Shown here: positions 1 to 8,368 of the stretch, piece by piece
Layout: each line of letters starts with the position of its first letter
Position numbering within the stretch: the stretch's first letter is position 1
Assembly (NCBI RefSeq): GCF_003315485.1
Contig: NZ_QNSE01000009.1
Span: 62,001-126,000 of the forward strand
Origin: Marinomonas rhizomae
GTDB taxonomy: Bacteria; Pseudomonadota; Gammaproteobacteria; Pseudomonadales; Marinomonadaceae
Length of the DNA: 64,000 nt
Reading direction: 5' to 3'
Notes under the pieces: model-generated
Database searches by the model: none
What the model was told of the DNA's origin: nothing
What the model saw: the letters and a program-made list of their open reading frames with translations, nothing else
Program-made: the position numbers and the translations under genes

Positions 1-893
1 AGGCGGCGATTAGGTTTGCTAAAATTCATCAGGAAGCCGCAGGTAACACTTTCCGATACCGTCTAAAAGAGGGGGCTCAGCAGCTCCGTCAAAGGGCATC
101 TGATGCGAAGGCAAGCGTAACAACAAACCTTGCTAATTTTAATAAGCAGCGCAGCACGTTCCAAGAGGTGGTTGCCGCGAGTTCTCAACTGTTGGCTAGC
201 GTGACTCATGTTGCAGAGCATGTTCATGTGGCTGTTGAGGCAACTGAATCTGTTGGTGGTTTGTCTCATGAAAGTCGCCTGTTGGCGCAGCAAACCGGTG
301 ACACTATGCGTCAGGTTTATCAGGATATTTCTGACGCTAAAAAAGTTGTCGCTGTATTGGCAGAGCGCAGTGATAGTATTAATGAAGTGGTTAATTCAAT
401 TAGTGGTATTGCTGAGCAAACGAATTTGCTTGCTTTAAACGCGGCAATTGAATCCGCTCGAGCAGGTGAAGCAGGACGAGGTTTTGCCGTGGTTGCAGAT
501 GAAGTTCGAGCATTGGCAATACGTACTCAGAATGCAACGCAGAACATCAATAGCATGACAGAAGAGTTGAAGAAAAATACCCTTGATGTCACCTCTACCA
601 TAGATAAAAGTACCGCCGTCGCCCAAGAGGGCGTTGATAGTGTGAATAAAGTGGCTCAAAAAATGAGTGACATAGAGTCGGCTGTAAAACGTGTTGTAGA
701 AATGACTGCTCAGATTAATGTCTCCTCGGAAGAGCAGGCGGGTGTGGCAAGAGACCTTAATGATAAGATGCATGATGTTGATGCGTTAAGTATTAATAGT
801 ATTGAGCGAGCAGAGAATATCGTTATCAATATTGGTCATATTGAAGAAGAAGCTTATGAGCAAGGTAATCTGGCTGAACGTATGAAGCAGTAA
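1..893 (+). CDS. Methyl-accepting chemotaxis protein, 3' part only
   Basis: The reading frame is open from base 3, so the start lies left of the window; about 296 C-terminal residues are visible. The conserved signalling hairpin tip is present ([22 protein letters not shown], split here as [12 protein letters not shown] and [10 protein letters not shown]), followed by [15 protein letters not shown], the CheA/CheW-contact region of chemoreceptors. Long heptad-like helices flank it, as expected of the cytoplasmic coiled-coil bundle. No C-terminal CheR/CheB-tethering pentapeptide is seen; the protein ends ...NLAERMKQ. The sensory domain is out of view, so the ligand cannot be inferred. A strong terminator follows directly. 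Confidence 0.95.
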   Translation, partial: AAIRFAKIHQEAAGNTFRYRLKEGAQQLRQRASDAKASVTTNLANFNKQRSTFQEVVAASSQLLASVTHVAEHVHVAVEATESVGGLSHESRLLAQQTGDTMRQVYQDISDAKKVVAVLAERSDSINEVVNSISGIAEQTNLLALNAAIESARAGEAGRGFAVVADEVRALAIRTQNATQNINSMTEELKKNTLDVTSTIDKSTAVAQEGVDSVNKVAQKMSDIESAVKRVVEMTAQINVSSEEQAGVARDLNDKMHDVDALSINSIERAENIVINIGHIEEEAYEQGNLAERMKQ

Positions 894-923
894 AGGGTAT
901 GATCTGAAATGATTTTTTAAAAG

Positions 924-957
924 AGCCTTTGGTCGTGGTTTGCCAAAGGCTTTTTTT
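924..957. terminator. Rho-independent terminator after the MCP gene
   Basis: A 9-bp perfect stem (AGCCTTTGG at 924-932 with CCAAAGGCT at 943-951) closes a 10-nt loop and runs into seven T residues. It sits between the rightward MCP gene and the leftward bioA gene. The other strand also has a T-rich stretch after the stem, so it may stop transcription from both sides. Confidence 0.9.
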
Positions 958-982
958 ATTGCTATAAGCTGTTTTATTTATG

Positions 983-2269
983 TTAGTGGGGGAGTTCGCT
1001 CGCGACTTGATAAATGGCTTTGCCTAGTATTTGGATTTGCTTCTTGCTGATGACGTAAGGTGGCATTAAGTAAATAAGTTTACCAAAGGGGCGTATCCAA
1101 ACACCTAATTCAACGAATTTTGGTTGGATTTCATGTAAGTTCAGTGCATTTTTTAATTCGACAACACCAATGCCACCAAGGCAGCGGACCTCTTTTACCT
1201 GTTCGAGTTGCTCGCATGTTTCAAGCGCTTCTCGCATCCAGGTTTCTAGCTGAGTGATTTTTTCGGGAATGTTATATTCACTTAGGAGAGATAAGCTGGC
1301 GTTGGCAGCAGAGCAGGCTAGAGGGTTTCCCATGAAGGTTGGTCCGTGCATGAATACGCCGTCGTTGTCGCTAATGCCAAGCGCTACTTTGTCGTTTGTT
1401 AACGTGGCTGCCAGTGTCATATAGCCGCCTGTTAAGGCTTTGCCAACACACATTATATCTGGGCAGATATGGGTGTGATTTGTGGCAAAAAGCTTGCCTG
1501 TACGTCCAAAACCTGTCGCAATTTCGTCGAAAATTAACAAAATGTCGAACTCATCGCACAGTGTTCTAATTTGGTTTAAATACTCTGGATTGTAGAAGCG
1601 CATGCCGCCAGCATTTTGTACGAGAGGTTCGATAATAAAGCCTGCTATGCGCTGGTGGTTTTCTTTAAATGTTGTACGAATCTCGTTTAGATATTCTTCT
1701 TTTACTGGCTCGTTTAGGCCTGTTGGTGGTGGGGAGATGAAAAGTTGTTTTGTCAGTGCGCCAGTGAATAAATTATGCATACCATTTTCAGGGTCACACA
1801 CAGACATGGCAGCGAATGTGTCACCATGATAACCGCTTTTTGGTGTGACGAAAAATTGCTTGTTAGGCTGGCCTTGAGTATTCCAATATTGGATGGCCAT
1901 TTTTAGGGCTACTTCAACAGAGACAGAACCTGAGTCAGAAAAGAAAACACGTTGTAAGTCAGTGGGTGTAATGGTGATGAGTTTTTCTGCAAGTTCAATG
2001 GCGGGTTTGTGAGTTAAGCCGCCAAACATAACATGAGAAAATTGTGATAATTGAGCTTGAATAGCGTTATTCATGGCTGGGTGGTTATAGCCGTGAATAA
2101 CGCTCCACCAAGAAGACATACCATCAATTAGTGTGTGTCCATTGCTTAGCGTTATTTCACATCCTGAGGCTTTCTCGACAAGAAAGTGAGGGCTGGGCTT
2201 GCTCATAGATGTGTATGGATGCCACAAAAGCTGCTTGTCTAAATCTAGGTATTCTTGATTTGTTTTCAT
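983..2269 (-). CDS. bioA: Adenosylmethionine-8-amino-7-oxononanoate aminotransferase
   Basis: BioA converts 7-keto-8-aminopelargonate (KAPA) to 7,8-diaminopelargonate with SAM as amino donor, the third step of biotin ring assembly, in the cytoplasm. The 428-residue product matches the usual length. It has the N-terminal LWHPYTSM motif, the class III aminotransferase FDEIATGFGRTG segment and a CVGKALTGG motif whose lysine (about K277) should bind PLP. An in-frame ATG lies 35 codons further upstream at 2374, but the extra sequence is not family-like; the start at 2269 gives the standard N-terminus. It lies 70 nt downstream of comF on the same strand and probably shares its transcript. Confidence 0.96.
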   Translation of the reverse strand: MKTNQEYLDLDKQLLWHPYTSMSKPSPHFLVEKASGCEITLSNGHTLIDGMSSWWSVIHGYNHPAMNNAIQAQLSQFSHVMFGGLTHKPAIELAEKLITITPTDLQRVFFSDSGSVSVEVALKMAIQYWNTQGQPNKQFFVTPKSGYHGDTFAAMSVCDPENGMHNLFTGALTKQLFISPPPTGLNEPVKEEYLNEIRTTFKENHQRIAGFIIEPLVQNAGGMRFYNPEYLNQIRTLCDEFDILLIFDEIATGFGRTGKLFATNHTHICPDIMCVGKALTGGYMTLAATLTNDKVALGISDNDGVFMHGPTFMGNPLACSAANASLSLLSEYNIPEKITQLETWMREALETCEQLEQVKEVRCLGGIGVVELKNALNLHEIQPKFVELGVWIRPFGKLIYLMPPYVISKKQIQILGKAIYQVASELPH

Positions 2270-2339
2270 AATGTCACCATCGCTTTGTTGTGGGCATAGT
2301 AAACAAAGGTGTCTTCTGTGGCTAGGCTGATGTTTTTGT

Positions 2340-3095
2340 TTAGAGCCAAGGTTCTTTGTCTGGTGTTCTGGCAATTACCCAGATGTCGACTCGTTCAGCG
2401 CCAGCTTTTAGCAACAAGCTGACGCAATTTTCTATCGTATTTCCTGTTGTCATGACATCGTCAAATAAGGCGACATGCTTAGCGATAGGCCCATCAAGCT
2501 GATAACTGCTTTGGGAGCTTTTTAACCGATCTTTTCGGCTTAATGAATGTTGAGCCTGCGTGTTTTTGATTTTTTTCAATGGGTTGCTTTTGGGGAGGAT
2601 AGGGCACTTTTTTCCTAGAAGCTTTTGGAGGTTTTTCGTTAGTTGGGTGGTCATGGCTTTTGTTTGGCAAAACCCACGTTCTTTGATTCGACTTGGGTGG
2701 CTTGGCACATAGATAATTTGTTCTGGCCAGCTTTCAGGCGAATAAGACTCAATGAGGTGTTCGCTTAAGAGGTAAGTAAGTGGTCGTATGTAATGCGTTC
2801 CTTGGTTGAATTTGATGCTGTGGATTAGTACTTTGATAATACCTTCAAACCGATAGGGAGCAAGGCATATTTGATAAGCTGGTCGTCTGGTTTGGCAGTT
2901 TCCGCATAGCATACTTGCGCGATTGTGGGTCGGGCGCTTGCAGTGCGAGCAATGATTTAAGTTGATTGGGAGGCCTTTTCGGCAGGATTCGCAGAGTGTG
3001 TTTTGGTTTTTTGTGTTGCAAATATAACATAGGTTGAAAAGTAACCTTATGTAAACCTTGTTGATTTTTGTGGTTGACAGTTTCTTCCAGTCCAT
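2340..3095 (-). CDS. comF: ComF family protein (phosphoribosyltransferase-like)
   Basis: This 251-residue protein has the ComF layout: an N-terminal zinc-ribbon-like region with paired cysteines (CYIC, CESC, CSHC, CGNC) and a C-terminal type I phosphoribosyltransferase fold with the PRPP-binding motif VALFDDVMTTGNT. ComF homologues take part in DNA uptake during natural transformation or are called amidophosphoribosyltransferase-like GntX; the exact reaction is not established. The ATG at 3095 is supported by GGAG ten bases upstream. The gene starts 38 nt from divergent bioB, and its first codons contain the BirA-like operator and bioB promoter. comF next to bio genes is common in gammaproteobacteria. 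Confidence 0.92.
   Translation of the reverse strand: MDWKKLSTTKINKVYIRLLFNLCYICNTKNQNTLCESCRKGLPINLNHCSHCKRPTHNRASMLCGNCQTRRPAYQICLAPYRFEGIIKVLIHSIKFNQGTHYIRPLTYLLSEHLIESYSPESWPEQIIYVPSHPSRIKERGFCQTKAMTTQLTKNLQKLLGKKCPILPKSNPLKKIKNTQAQHSLSRKDRLKSSQSSYQLDGPIAKHVALFDDVMTTGNTIENCVSLLLKAGAERVDIWVIARTPDKEPWL
3049..3080. promoter_or_regulatory. Putative BirA (biotin repressor) operator
   Basis: The half-sites ATGTAAACC (3049-3057) and GGTTGACAG (3072-3080) are 14 nt apart. They match the proteobacterial BirA operator halves TTGTAAACC and GGTTTACAA at 8/9 and 7/9 positions. The right half contains the TTGACA -35 box of the bioB promoter, so bound BirA with biotinyl-5'-AMP would block bioB transcription. 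The site lies inside the 5' coding part of comF, so on the comF-bioA side it could act only as a roadblock. Confidence 0.75.
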
Positions 3096-3101
3096 TAGTA
3101 T
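3074..3101 (+). promoter_or_regulatory. Sigma-70 promoter for bioBFHCD
   Basis: A perfect TTGACA (3074-3079) is followed after 16 nt by TAGTAT (3096-3101, 4/6 match to TATAAT). Transcription would start near 3108, leaving a short leader with GAGG (3125-3128) ahead of the bioB ATG at 3134. The -35 box overlaps the right half of the BirA-like operator. Confidence 0.7.
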
Positions 3102-3133
3102 TGCTCCATTAATTTTTCTGGATCGAGGATACT

Positions 3134-4243
3134 ATGTCTTTAAGTACGTCTACAAATACGCCTGAAGCGAATATGTCCGCAAGTGCTCTTTCTGCAAATA
3201 ATGAGAGTGCACCGCGTTTTGATTGGACTCATGCGGAAATCAAAGCGTTATTTGATTTACCCTTCATGGACTTAATGTTTCGTGCTCAGACAGTCCATAG
3301 AGAAAATTTTGCACCAAACGAAGTGCAGGTTAGTACGCTTCTATCGATTAAAACTGGCGCTTGTCCAGAAGATTGTAAGTACTGTCCGCAAAGTGGTCAT
3401 TACAATACAGAGCTTGAAAAAGAAAAGTTAATGGAAGTGCAAAAGGTGCTAGAAGAAGCGGCTTTGGCAAAAGAAAAAGGAGCCAGTCGTTTTTGTATGG
3501 GGGCGGCCTGGAAGCATCCTTCTGAGAAGGATTTTCCCTATGTGCTAGAAATGATCAAGGGTGTTAAATCTTTGGGCTTAGAATCTTGTGTGACACTAGG
3601 GACGCTGAATGATGAGCAAGCGAAACGCTTGTCTGATGTCGGTTTAGATTATTATAACCATAACTTAGATACGTCTGCTGAGTTCTACGATAGCATTATC
3701 ACGACTCGCAGCTATCAAGATCGTTTGGATACGCTTTCTCGTGTCCGTGATTCGGGTATTAAGCTTTGTTGTGGCGGTATTATGGGAATGGGTGAGGAGC
3801 AAAAAGACCGTGTTGGTTTGTTGCGTCAGCTGTCGCAAATGACACCACACCCAGAGAGTGTGCCTATTAATATGTTGGTTAAAGTTGAGGGAACGCCGCT
3901 AGAAAATGTGGATGATTTGGATACGTTTGAATTTATTCGAACTATCGCAATCGCACGTATTTTGATGCCTAAGTCTCATGTTCGGTTATCTGCTGGTCGT
4001 CAAGGCATGAATGAACAAACTCAAGCTTTGTGCTTTATGGCGGGTGCAAACTCTATTTTCTATGGTGAGAAGTTGCTAACAACTGGTAATCCAGAAGCTG
4101 ATAGAGATATGGCGTTGTTTGCTAATTTAGGGATTAATCCAGAAAAGCGTGAGGAGCATTCCGACGCTGCAGTTGCCGAAGCTATTGCAGCCCAGGTCGT
4201 TCAACAAGAAGAATCTAAGTTGTTTTATGAAGCCGGCGCTTAA
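3134..4243 (+). CDS. bioB: Biotin synthase
   Basis: BioB is the radical-SAM enzyme that inserts sulfur into dethiobiotin, the last step of biotin synthesis. The 369-residue product has the CxxxCxxC cluster motif as CPEDCKYC (Cys77, 81, 84), then YCPQSGHYN and the downstream NHNLDT and [10 protein letters not shown] segments that hold the second Fe-S cluster and its arginine ligand. It is about 20 residues longer at the N-terminus than the E. coli enzyme, with a low-complexity S/T/N-rich lead. GAGG precedes the ATG by five bases. It is first in the bioB-F-H-C-D operon and overlaps bioF by 17 nt. Confidence 0.98.
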   Translation: MSLSTSTNTPEANMSASALSANNESAPRFDWTHAEIKALFDLPFMDLMFRAQTVHRENFAPNEVQVSTLLSIKTGACPEDCKYCPQSGHYNTELEKEKLMEVQKVLEEAALAKEKGASRFCMGAAWKHPSEKDFPYVLEMIKGVKSLGLESCVTLGTLNDEQAKRLSDVGLDYYNHNLDTSAEFYDSIITTRSYQDRLDTLSRVRDSGIKLCCGGIMGMGEEQKDRVGLLRQLSQMTPHPESVPINMLVKVEGTPLENVDDLDTFEFIRTIAIARILMPKSHVRLSAGRQGMNEQTQALCFMAGANSIFYGEKLLTTGNPEADRDMALFANLGINPEKREEHSDAAVAEAIAAQVVQQEESKLFYEAGA

Positions 4244-5426
4244 TACGCCGGATTGGGTGTTGGCTGCGCTTCAAGAGCGTCGCCAACAGGATTTAATGCG
4301 TAGCACCATTACGTTAGACAGCCCGCAAGTTCCGCATCCTCAAATACACTCTCAAAATTATACGGCATTTTGCTCGAACGATTATCTAGGTTTAGCCAAC
4401 CACCCTAAGCTGATTAAAGCGATGAATGACACAGCGCAAGCCTATGGTGTTGGTGGTGGCTCATCTCATTTAGTCTGTGGGCATTTAGCCCCGCATCAAG
4501 CGCTTGAAGAGGCTTTGGCAGACTGGCTTGGTTATGAGCGAGTTATGCTGTTTAGTACTGGTTACATGGCGAACCTTGGTGTGATTTCTGCGCTCGCCGA
4601 TAAAAATCGTCCTGTAGTGCAAGACAAGTTGAATCACGCCTCTTTAATTGATGGTGCTTTGTTGGCGCAAGCACCTTTGCGTCGCTATTTGCATGGTAAT
4701 GTGACAAGTGCACAGAAGCTACTTTCTAAGTATTCGACAGCGGGATTGTTGATCACTGATGGTGTTTTTAGCATGGATGGGGATATTGCGCCTTTAGCGG
4801 ATTTATCGCAATTGGCTAACCAGCATGATTGGATGTTTATGGTGGATGATGCGCACGGGCTGGGATGTCTTGGTGAAAACGGCAGAGGCTGCTTGTCGCT
4901 AGCTGGGTTGGACGCAGCAAGTTTGCCTATTTTGGTTGGCACTTTTGGTAAGTCGTTTGGTACGGCGGGGGCTTTCGTAGCGACTTCCCATGATTATGCA
5001 GAGTATCTTACGCAATTTGCTCGCCCTTATGTTTATACCACGGCTATGTCACCAGCAATCGCGGGAGCCACGTTAGCTTCTTTGCAGCTTGTTCAGTCTG
5101 TTGAAGGTCAGGAAAGGCGTGAACGATTAGCTCGACATATTGCTTATTTTCGTAAAAGGGTTCAAACCCTTCCAGTGACATTAATGCCTTCAAATACGGC
5201 TATTCAGCCGATTGTTGTTGGTGATAGCAAGGCGGCAATTAAAATAAGTGAGCGACTAAAAGATCTTGGCATCTGGTGTACTGCTATTCGTCCTCCGACT
5301 GTACCGGTAGGAAGTGCTCGTTTAAGAATTACCTTAAGTGCTGCCCACTCTGACGAAGATTTAGTGTTATTATGCGACTCACTCGAACGCGTTTTAACGG
5401 CGAATTTTTTAAACGAAAAACGCTAA
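4227..5426 (+). CDS. bioF: 8-amino-7-oxononanoate synthase
   Basis: BioF condenses pimeloyl-ACP with L-alanine, using PLP, to give 8-amino-7-oxononanoate. The 399-residue product carries the alpha-oxoamine synthase signatures [25 protein letters not shown] and the PLP-lysine motif [12 protein letters not shown] (about Lys242). An open frame continues upstream to 4149 within bioB, but the ATG at 4227 gives the family N-terminus ([10 protein letters not shown]) and translational coupling through a 17-nt overlap with the bioB end. It is followed by bioH after 24 nt. Confidence 0.97.
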   Translation: MKPALNTPDWVLAALQERRQQDLMRSTITLDSPQVPHPQIHSQNYTAFCSNDYLGLANHPKLIKAMNDTAQAYGVGGGSSHLVCGHLAPHQALEEALADWLGYERVMLFSTGYMANLGVISALADKNRPVVQDKLNHASLIDGALLAQAPLRRYLHGNVTSAQKLLSKYSTAGLLITDGVFSMDGDIAPLADLSQLANQHDWMFMVDDAHGLGCLGENGRGCLSLAGLDAASLPILVGTFGKSFGTAGAFVATSHDYAEYLTQFARPYVYTTAMSPAIAGATLASLQLVQSVEGQERRERLARHIAYFRKRVQTLPVTLMPSNTAIQPIVVGDSKAAIKISERLKDLGIWCTAIRPPTVPVGSARLRITLSAAHSDEDLVLLCDSLERVLTANFLNEKR

Positions 5427-5450
5427 AATCCAAAGTAACAGAGGGGCAGC

Positions 5451-6254
5451 ATGCGAGCACGTATTGAAACAGAAGCTTTTGGAAACTCGTCTAATCAAGC
5501 TATTTTTATGGTTTCTGGCTGGGCAATGCCAAAAGAAGTGATGCGTTCTTTTGCTTTGCGTTTAAGCCAGCGTTTTTATGTTGTGGTGGCGAATTTACCC
5601 GGCATTTCGCTTGATGAACAATGGATTTCTCGATCACATATTGGACCTAATTACGATATTGCGGCTTTGTCGGAGCAATTGATTGCTGTTGCTCCTAAAG
5701 AGGCTTGGTGGATTGGTTGGTCCCTAGGCGGTATGGTTTCTGTTTATGTTGCTGCACGCCGCTCTAGTTGTGTGCTTGGTGTCATTACTTTATCGTCTTC
5801 TCCGAGCTTTATTAAGCGAGAAAACTGGGAAGAGGCTATGACCGTTGAAGATTTCGATGCTTTTGCGACCCTAGTTGAGCAAAAGCCAGAAGAGAGTCTA
5901 AAACGCTTTGTTATGTTACAAGCTAAAGGTGCGAGTAATGAGCGGACTTTAGTTAAACAGCTACAAAGCTTTCTGCCCGTGAAAACATTGAATCGTTCCG
6001 CTCTGATAGGCGGGCTTAGGCTATTAAAGTCGTTAGATGTTCGTCGTGAGTGGTTGCTTTTAGATCGTCCTAATTTACACATATTAGGTGGCAAGGATGC
6101 GTTGGTTTCTAGTAAATCATTAGAGCAACAAACTGATGTAAATCCTTTGCAGCAATGTGTTGTACTGTCAAATTGTGCTCATCAGCCTTTTTTTGAAGAT
6201 CAACAGGCTTGTGTGCGTCATATAGAAAATTTTATCAATGTTAATAACCCCTGA
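5451..6254 (+). CDS. bioH: Pimeloyl-ACP methyl ester carboxylesterase (BioH-like)
   Basis: This 267-residue alpha/beta-hydrolase has a nucleophile elbow GWSLGG (Ser91), a late acid in GGKDALV and a C-terminal catalytic His in NCAHQPFF, the expected Ser-Asp-His triad. Its place between bioF and bioC fits the BioH role of cleaving pimeloyl-ACP methyl ester so that BioC-primed chain elongation ends. Sequence alone does not separate BioH from non-orthologous replacements such as BioG or BioK, but length and triad spacing favour BioH. A strong GAGGGG lies before the ATG; its end overlaps bioC by 17 nt. Confidence 0.88.
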   Translation: MRARIETEAFGNSSNQAIFMVSGWAMPKEVMRSFALRLSQRFYVVVANLPGISLDEQWISRSHIGPNYDIAALSEQLIAVAPKEAWWIGWSLGGMVSVYVAARRSSCVLGVITLSSSPSFIKRENWEEAMTVEDFDAFATLVEQKPEESLKRFVMLQAKGASNERTLVKQLQSFLPVKTLNRSALIGGLRLLKSLDVRREWLLLDRPNLHILGGKDALVSSKSLEQQTDVNPLQQCVVLSNCAHQPFFEDQQACVRHIENFINVNNP

Positions 6255-7056
6255 TACATCGACGCTTAGTTATAAACGACAACTTGCTAAGCGTTTTGAC
6301 CGAGCTTCTCGCTCTTATGATACTTATGCGGATTTTCAAAAAATCGTTCTTGATCGTCTTTTGGCGATGTTGCCTCTATGTCAAGCTGATGTGGTTTTGG
6401 ACCTTGGTACGGGAACGGGTCAGGCGCTAGAAACTTTATCTGCACAATTATCCCCTAGCTGTAATATTGCACTCGATTTAGCACCACAAATGTTAGCTGT
6501 AGCGAGTGAGCGATATTCTACTTTGCCAAATACCTATTATCTTTGTGCTGATGCGGAACGTTTGCCGATTCGAGATGAATCTTGTGACTTGGTTTTTTCG
6601 AGTATGGCAATTCAATGGTGCCTTAGTCCTTTGGGTTTATTTAAAGAACTTTATCGTGCTACTAGGCCTAGTGGTTATGTTGTTTTCTCAACTCTATCAC
6701 AGGGCTCTATGCCCGAAATTAGTAAAGCTTGGCGTGGTTTGGATGATAAAGAGCATGTTCATCAGTATATGGCATTAGATGCGCTTTTAGATTGTGTGAA
6801 GGTATCTGGTTTGAACCTTTTATCTTCTCGGTTATCTGATGTGCCTATGTGGTTTGATTCGCCAGAGAACGCAATTTACTCATTGAAAAAAGTTGGTGCA
6901 AGTCTAATAGCTGCAGATGGTAATCAGTCTATATCACCCAGTAAGTGGAAGGCATTTTTGCATGAGTACGAAAAGCAGCGGGATGAAAATGGTATTCCGC
7001 TGAGTTATCAAGTTTCGTTTGTTGTGGCTCAACGGCCCATTAGTATTCAGGAGTAA
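6238..7056 (+). CDS. bioC: Malonyl-ACP O-methyltransferase
   Basis: BioC methylates malonyl-ACP with SAM, disguising it so that fatty-acid synthesis builds the pimeloyl chain. The 272-residue protein has the class I methyltransferase motif VLDLGTGTGQ near residue 60, an acidic ALDLAPQML ribose-binding loop and the BioC-typical FSSMAIQWC segment. An FDRASRSYD motif near the N-terminus is also characteristic. It overlaps the end of bioH by 17 nt and is 3 nt from bioD, so all three are probably coupled. Confidence 0.95.
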   Translation: MLITPDTSTLSYKRQLAKRFDRASRSYDTYADFQKIVLDRLLAMLPLCQADVVLDLGTGTGQALETLSAQLSPSCNIALDLAPQMLAVASERYSTLPNTYYLCADAERLPIRDESCDLVFSSMAIQWCLSPLGLFKELYRATRPSGYVVFSTLSQGSMPEISKAWRGLDDKEHVHQYMALDALLDCVKVSGLNLLSSRLSDVPMWFDSPENAIYSLKKVGASLIAADGNQSISPSKWKAFLHEYEKQRDENGIPLSYQVSFVVAQRPISIQE

Positions 7057-7059
7057 TAG

Positions 7060-7737
7060 GTGAAGAAACGTTTTTTTGTAACAGGCATTGACACCGATGC
7101 AGGTAAAACTTTTGTCACTGTTGGCTTGCTTAAGGCGGCTAAAAGAGCGGGTTTAAAGTCAATTGGGCTTAAGCCGATTGCAGCGGGAGCAGACCGAGTT
7201 GATGGTGGCTTACGCAATGATGACGCTGTGCTTATTCAACAAGCAAGCAGTGTTAGATTGGCCTATGAGCAAGTTAATCCGGTTGTCCTAGAAGAAGCAA
7301 TTGCGCCTCATATTGCGGCAATGAAAGAAGGACGTTTGGTAACAGTATCTCGATTAGAGGGATTTATAAAAGGCACATTGCTTACCCCTCATGATTTTGC
7401 TTTGGTAGAAGGCGCTGGTGGTTGGCGAGTGCCATTGAATGATAGGGAGTTTCTATCTGAGGTGGCGCAATCCTTAGATTTTCCTGTCATTATGGTTGTT
7501 AATATGAAACTAGGCTGTTTGAATCATGCGCTATTAACCGCTGAGGCTATTGCTCGTGATGGTTTGGCTCTTGCTGGTTGGGTTGCCAATACTGGTGCAG
7601 AAGAAATGCCGTGTTATGAAGAGAATCTTGTCAGCCTTAAGAGTATGCTGTCTGCGCCATTGCTAGGGGTTTTGCCTTGGTGTGAAGGTGAGTTTGATTC
7701 ACAGCAGATGTTTGATGAGTTATTGCTAGCGTTATAA
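7060..7737 (+). CDS. bioD: Dethiobiotin synthetase
   Basis: BioD closes the ureido ring of diaminopelargonate using CO2 and ATP. The 225-residue product begins at GTG 7060, preceded by AGGAG, and has the P-loop GIDTDAGKT (residues 9-17), the KPIAAG substrate motif and the VEGAGGW segment typical of the family. It is the last gene of the bio operon; a 160-nt gap separates it from the flagellar regulators. No obvious hairpin terminator is seen after it. Confidence 0.97.
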   Translation: MKKRFFVTGIDTDAGKTFVTVGLLKAAKRAGLKSIGLKPIAAGADRVDGGLRNDDAVLIQQASSVRLAYEQVNPVVLEEAIAPHIAAMKEGRLVTVSRLEGFIKGTLLTPHDFALVEGAGGWRVPLNDREFLSEVAQSLDFPVIMVVNMKLGCLNHALLTAEAIARDGLALAGWVANTGAEEMPCYEENLVSLKSMLSAPLLGVLPWCEGEFDSQQMFDELLLAL

Positions 7738-7821
7738 GGGAGTTTTGCACAACCGTTACGCTTAGCAATGCCTTTTTTAAAGGTCTCCATCATGTTGTGC
7801 TATGAAAAGCAGTGTAAATGC

Positions 7822-7852
7822 TTGAAAGTAAGTAGCAACAACGCATTATAAT
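7822..7852 (+). promoter_or_regulatory. Putative sigma-70 promoter for the fleQ-like/fleS/fleR genes
   Basis: TTGAAA (7822-7827) and a perfect TATAAT (7847-7852) are spaced by 19 nt. The spacing is long but the -10 is ideal. Transcription would start near 7859, about 40 nt before the GTG start at 7898. Confidence 0.5.
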
Positions 7853-7897
7853 AGAGTAACAGTTAGAGTTGCTTGTTTTTAAGGTTGAGGTACTAAT

Positions 7898-8368
7898 GTG
7901 AAGGCTTGGTTATGCGGTCTTGATGACGAAGAAGTTTCGAGTGTTTCCAGTATCTTGACTTTTATTGGGATTGAGCCTAGTACTTCACTAACGGCGTTTC
8001 ATCTGCCAGATTTTGTTGTATTAGGTCGTTCTGTTCAATCTTTTGAGCTAGATGAAATGATTCCTGTTATATCACTTTGTGAATCGATGGATGTCGTCGG
8101 TGATTACAATGTTTGGTTTTGTCCTCTGCCTTGGCGTTCACAAACACTTTCTTCTGTACTTAAAGAAATTAAGCAGTTACACACCTTACCACAGGCTTCT
8201 GGCGTGAATTTGAATTTACATGTTCGCCACCTAGAATCGCTTCTTATTCGTCAGGCATTAGTGTCCACCCAAGGTGTGGTGTCTAAAGCAGCACAAAACC
8301 TACAAATACAACGCACCACGCTAATTGAAAAAATGCGTCGCTATAATATTGATAAATCGGAGTTTTAG
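7898..8368 (+). CDS. FleQ-like regulator lacking the AAA+ domain
   Basis: The 156-residue product has a C-terminal Fis-type helix-turn-helix (LLIRQALVSTQGVVSKAAQ, then LQIQRTTLIEKMRRY) that closely resembles the end of FleQ/FlrA, the polar flagellar master regulator. Residues 1-110 resemble the divergent FleQ N-terminal receiver-like domain (ILTFIGIE, FVVLGRS, and a late SVLKEIKQLH helix). The central sigma-54-contacting AAA+ domain of about 240 residues (Walker A, GAFTGA loop) is missing, with no frameshift remnant: the two parts are joined in one clean frame. GTG start with GAGG seven bases upstream; its stop overlaps the fleS GTG by one base (TAGTG). It occupies the usual fleQ position ahead of fleSR. 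It may bind FleQ sites but should not activate sigma-54 itself. Confidence 0.85.
   Translation: MKAWLCGLDDEEVSSVSSILTFIGIEPSTSLTAFHLPDFVVLGRSVQSFELDEMIPVISLCESMDVVGDYNVWFCPLPWRSQTLSSVLKEIKQLHTLPQASGVNLNLHVRHLESLLIRQALVSTQGVVSKAAQNLQIQRTTLIEKMRRYNIDKSEF

Noticed and set aside
2270..2339. A second BirA operator or promoter in the comF-bioA gap
   Set aside because: The only similarity is a short TAGTAAACA stretch without a paired half-site; no convincing promoter boxes are seen.
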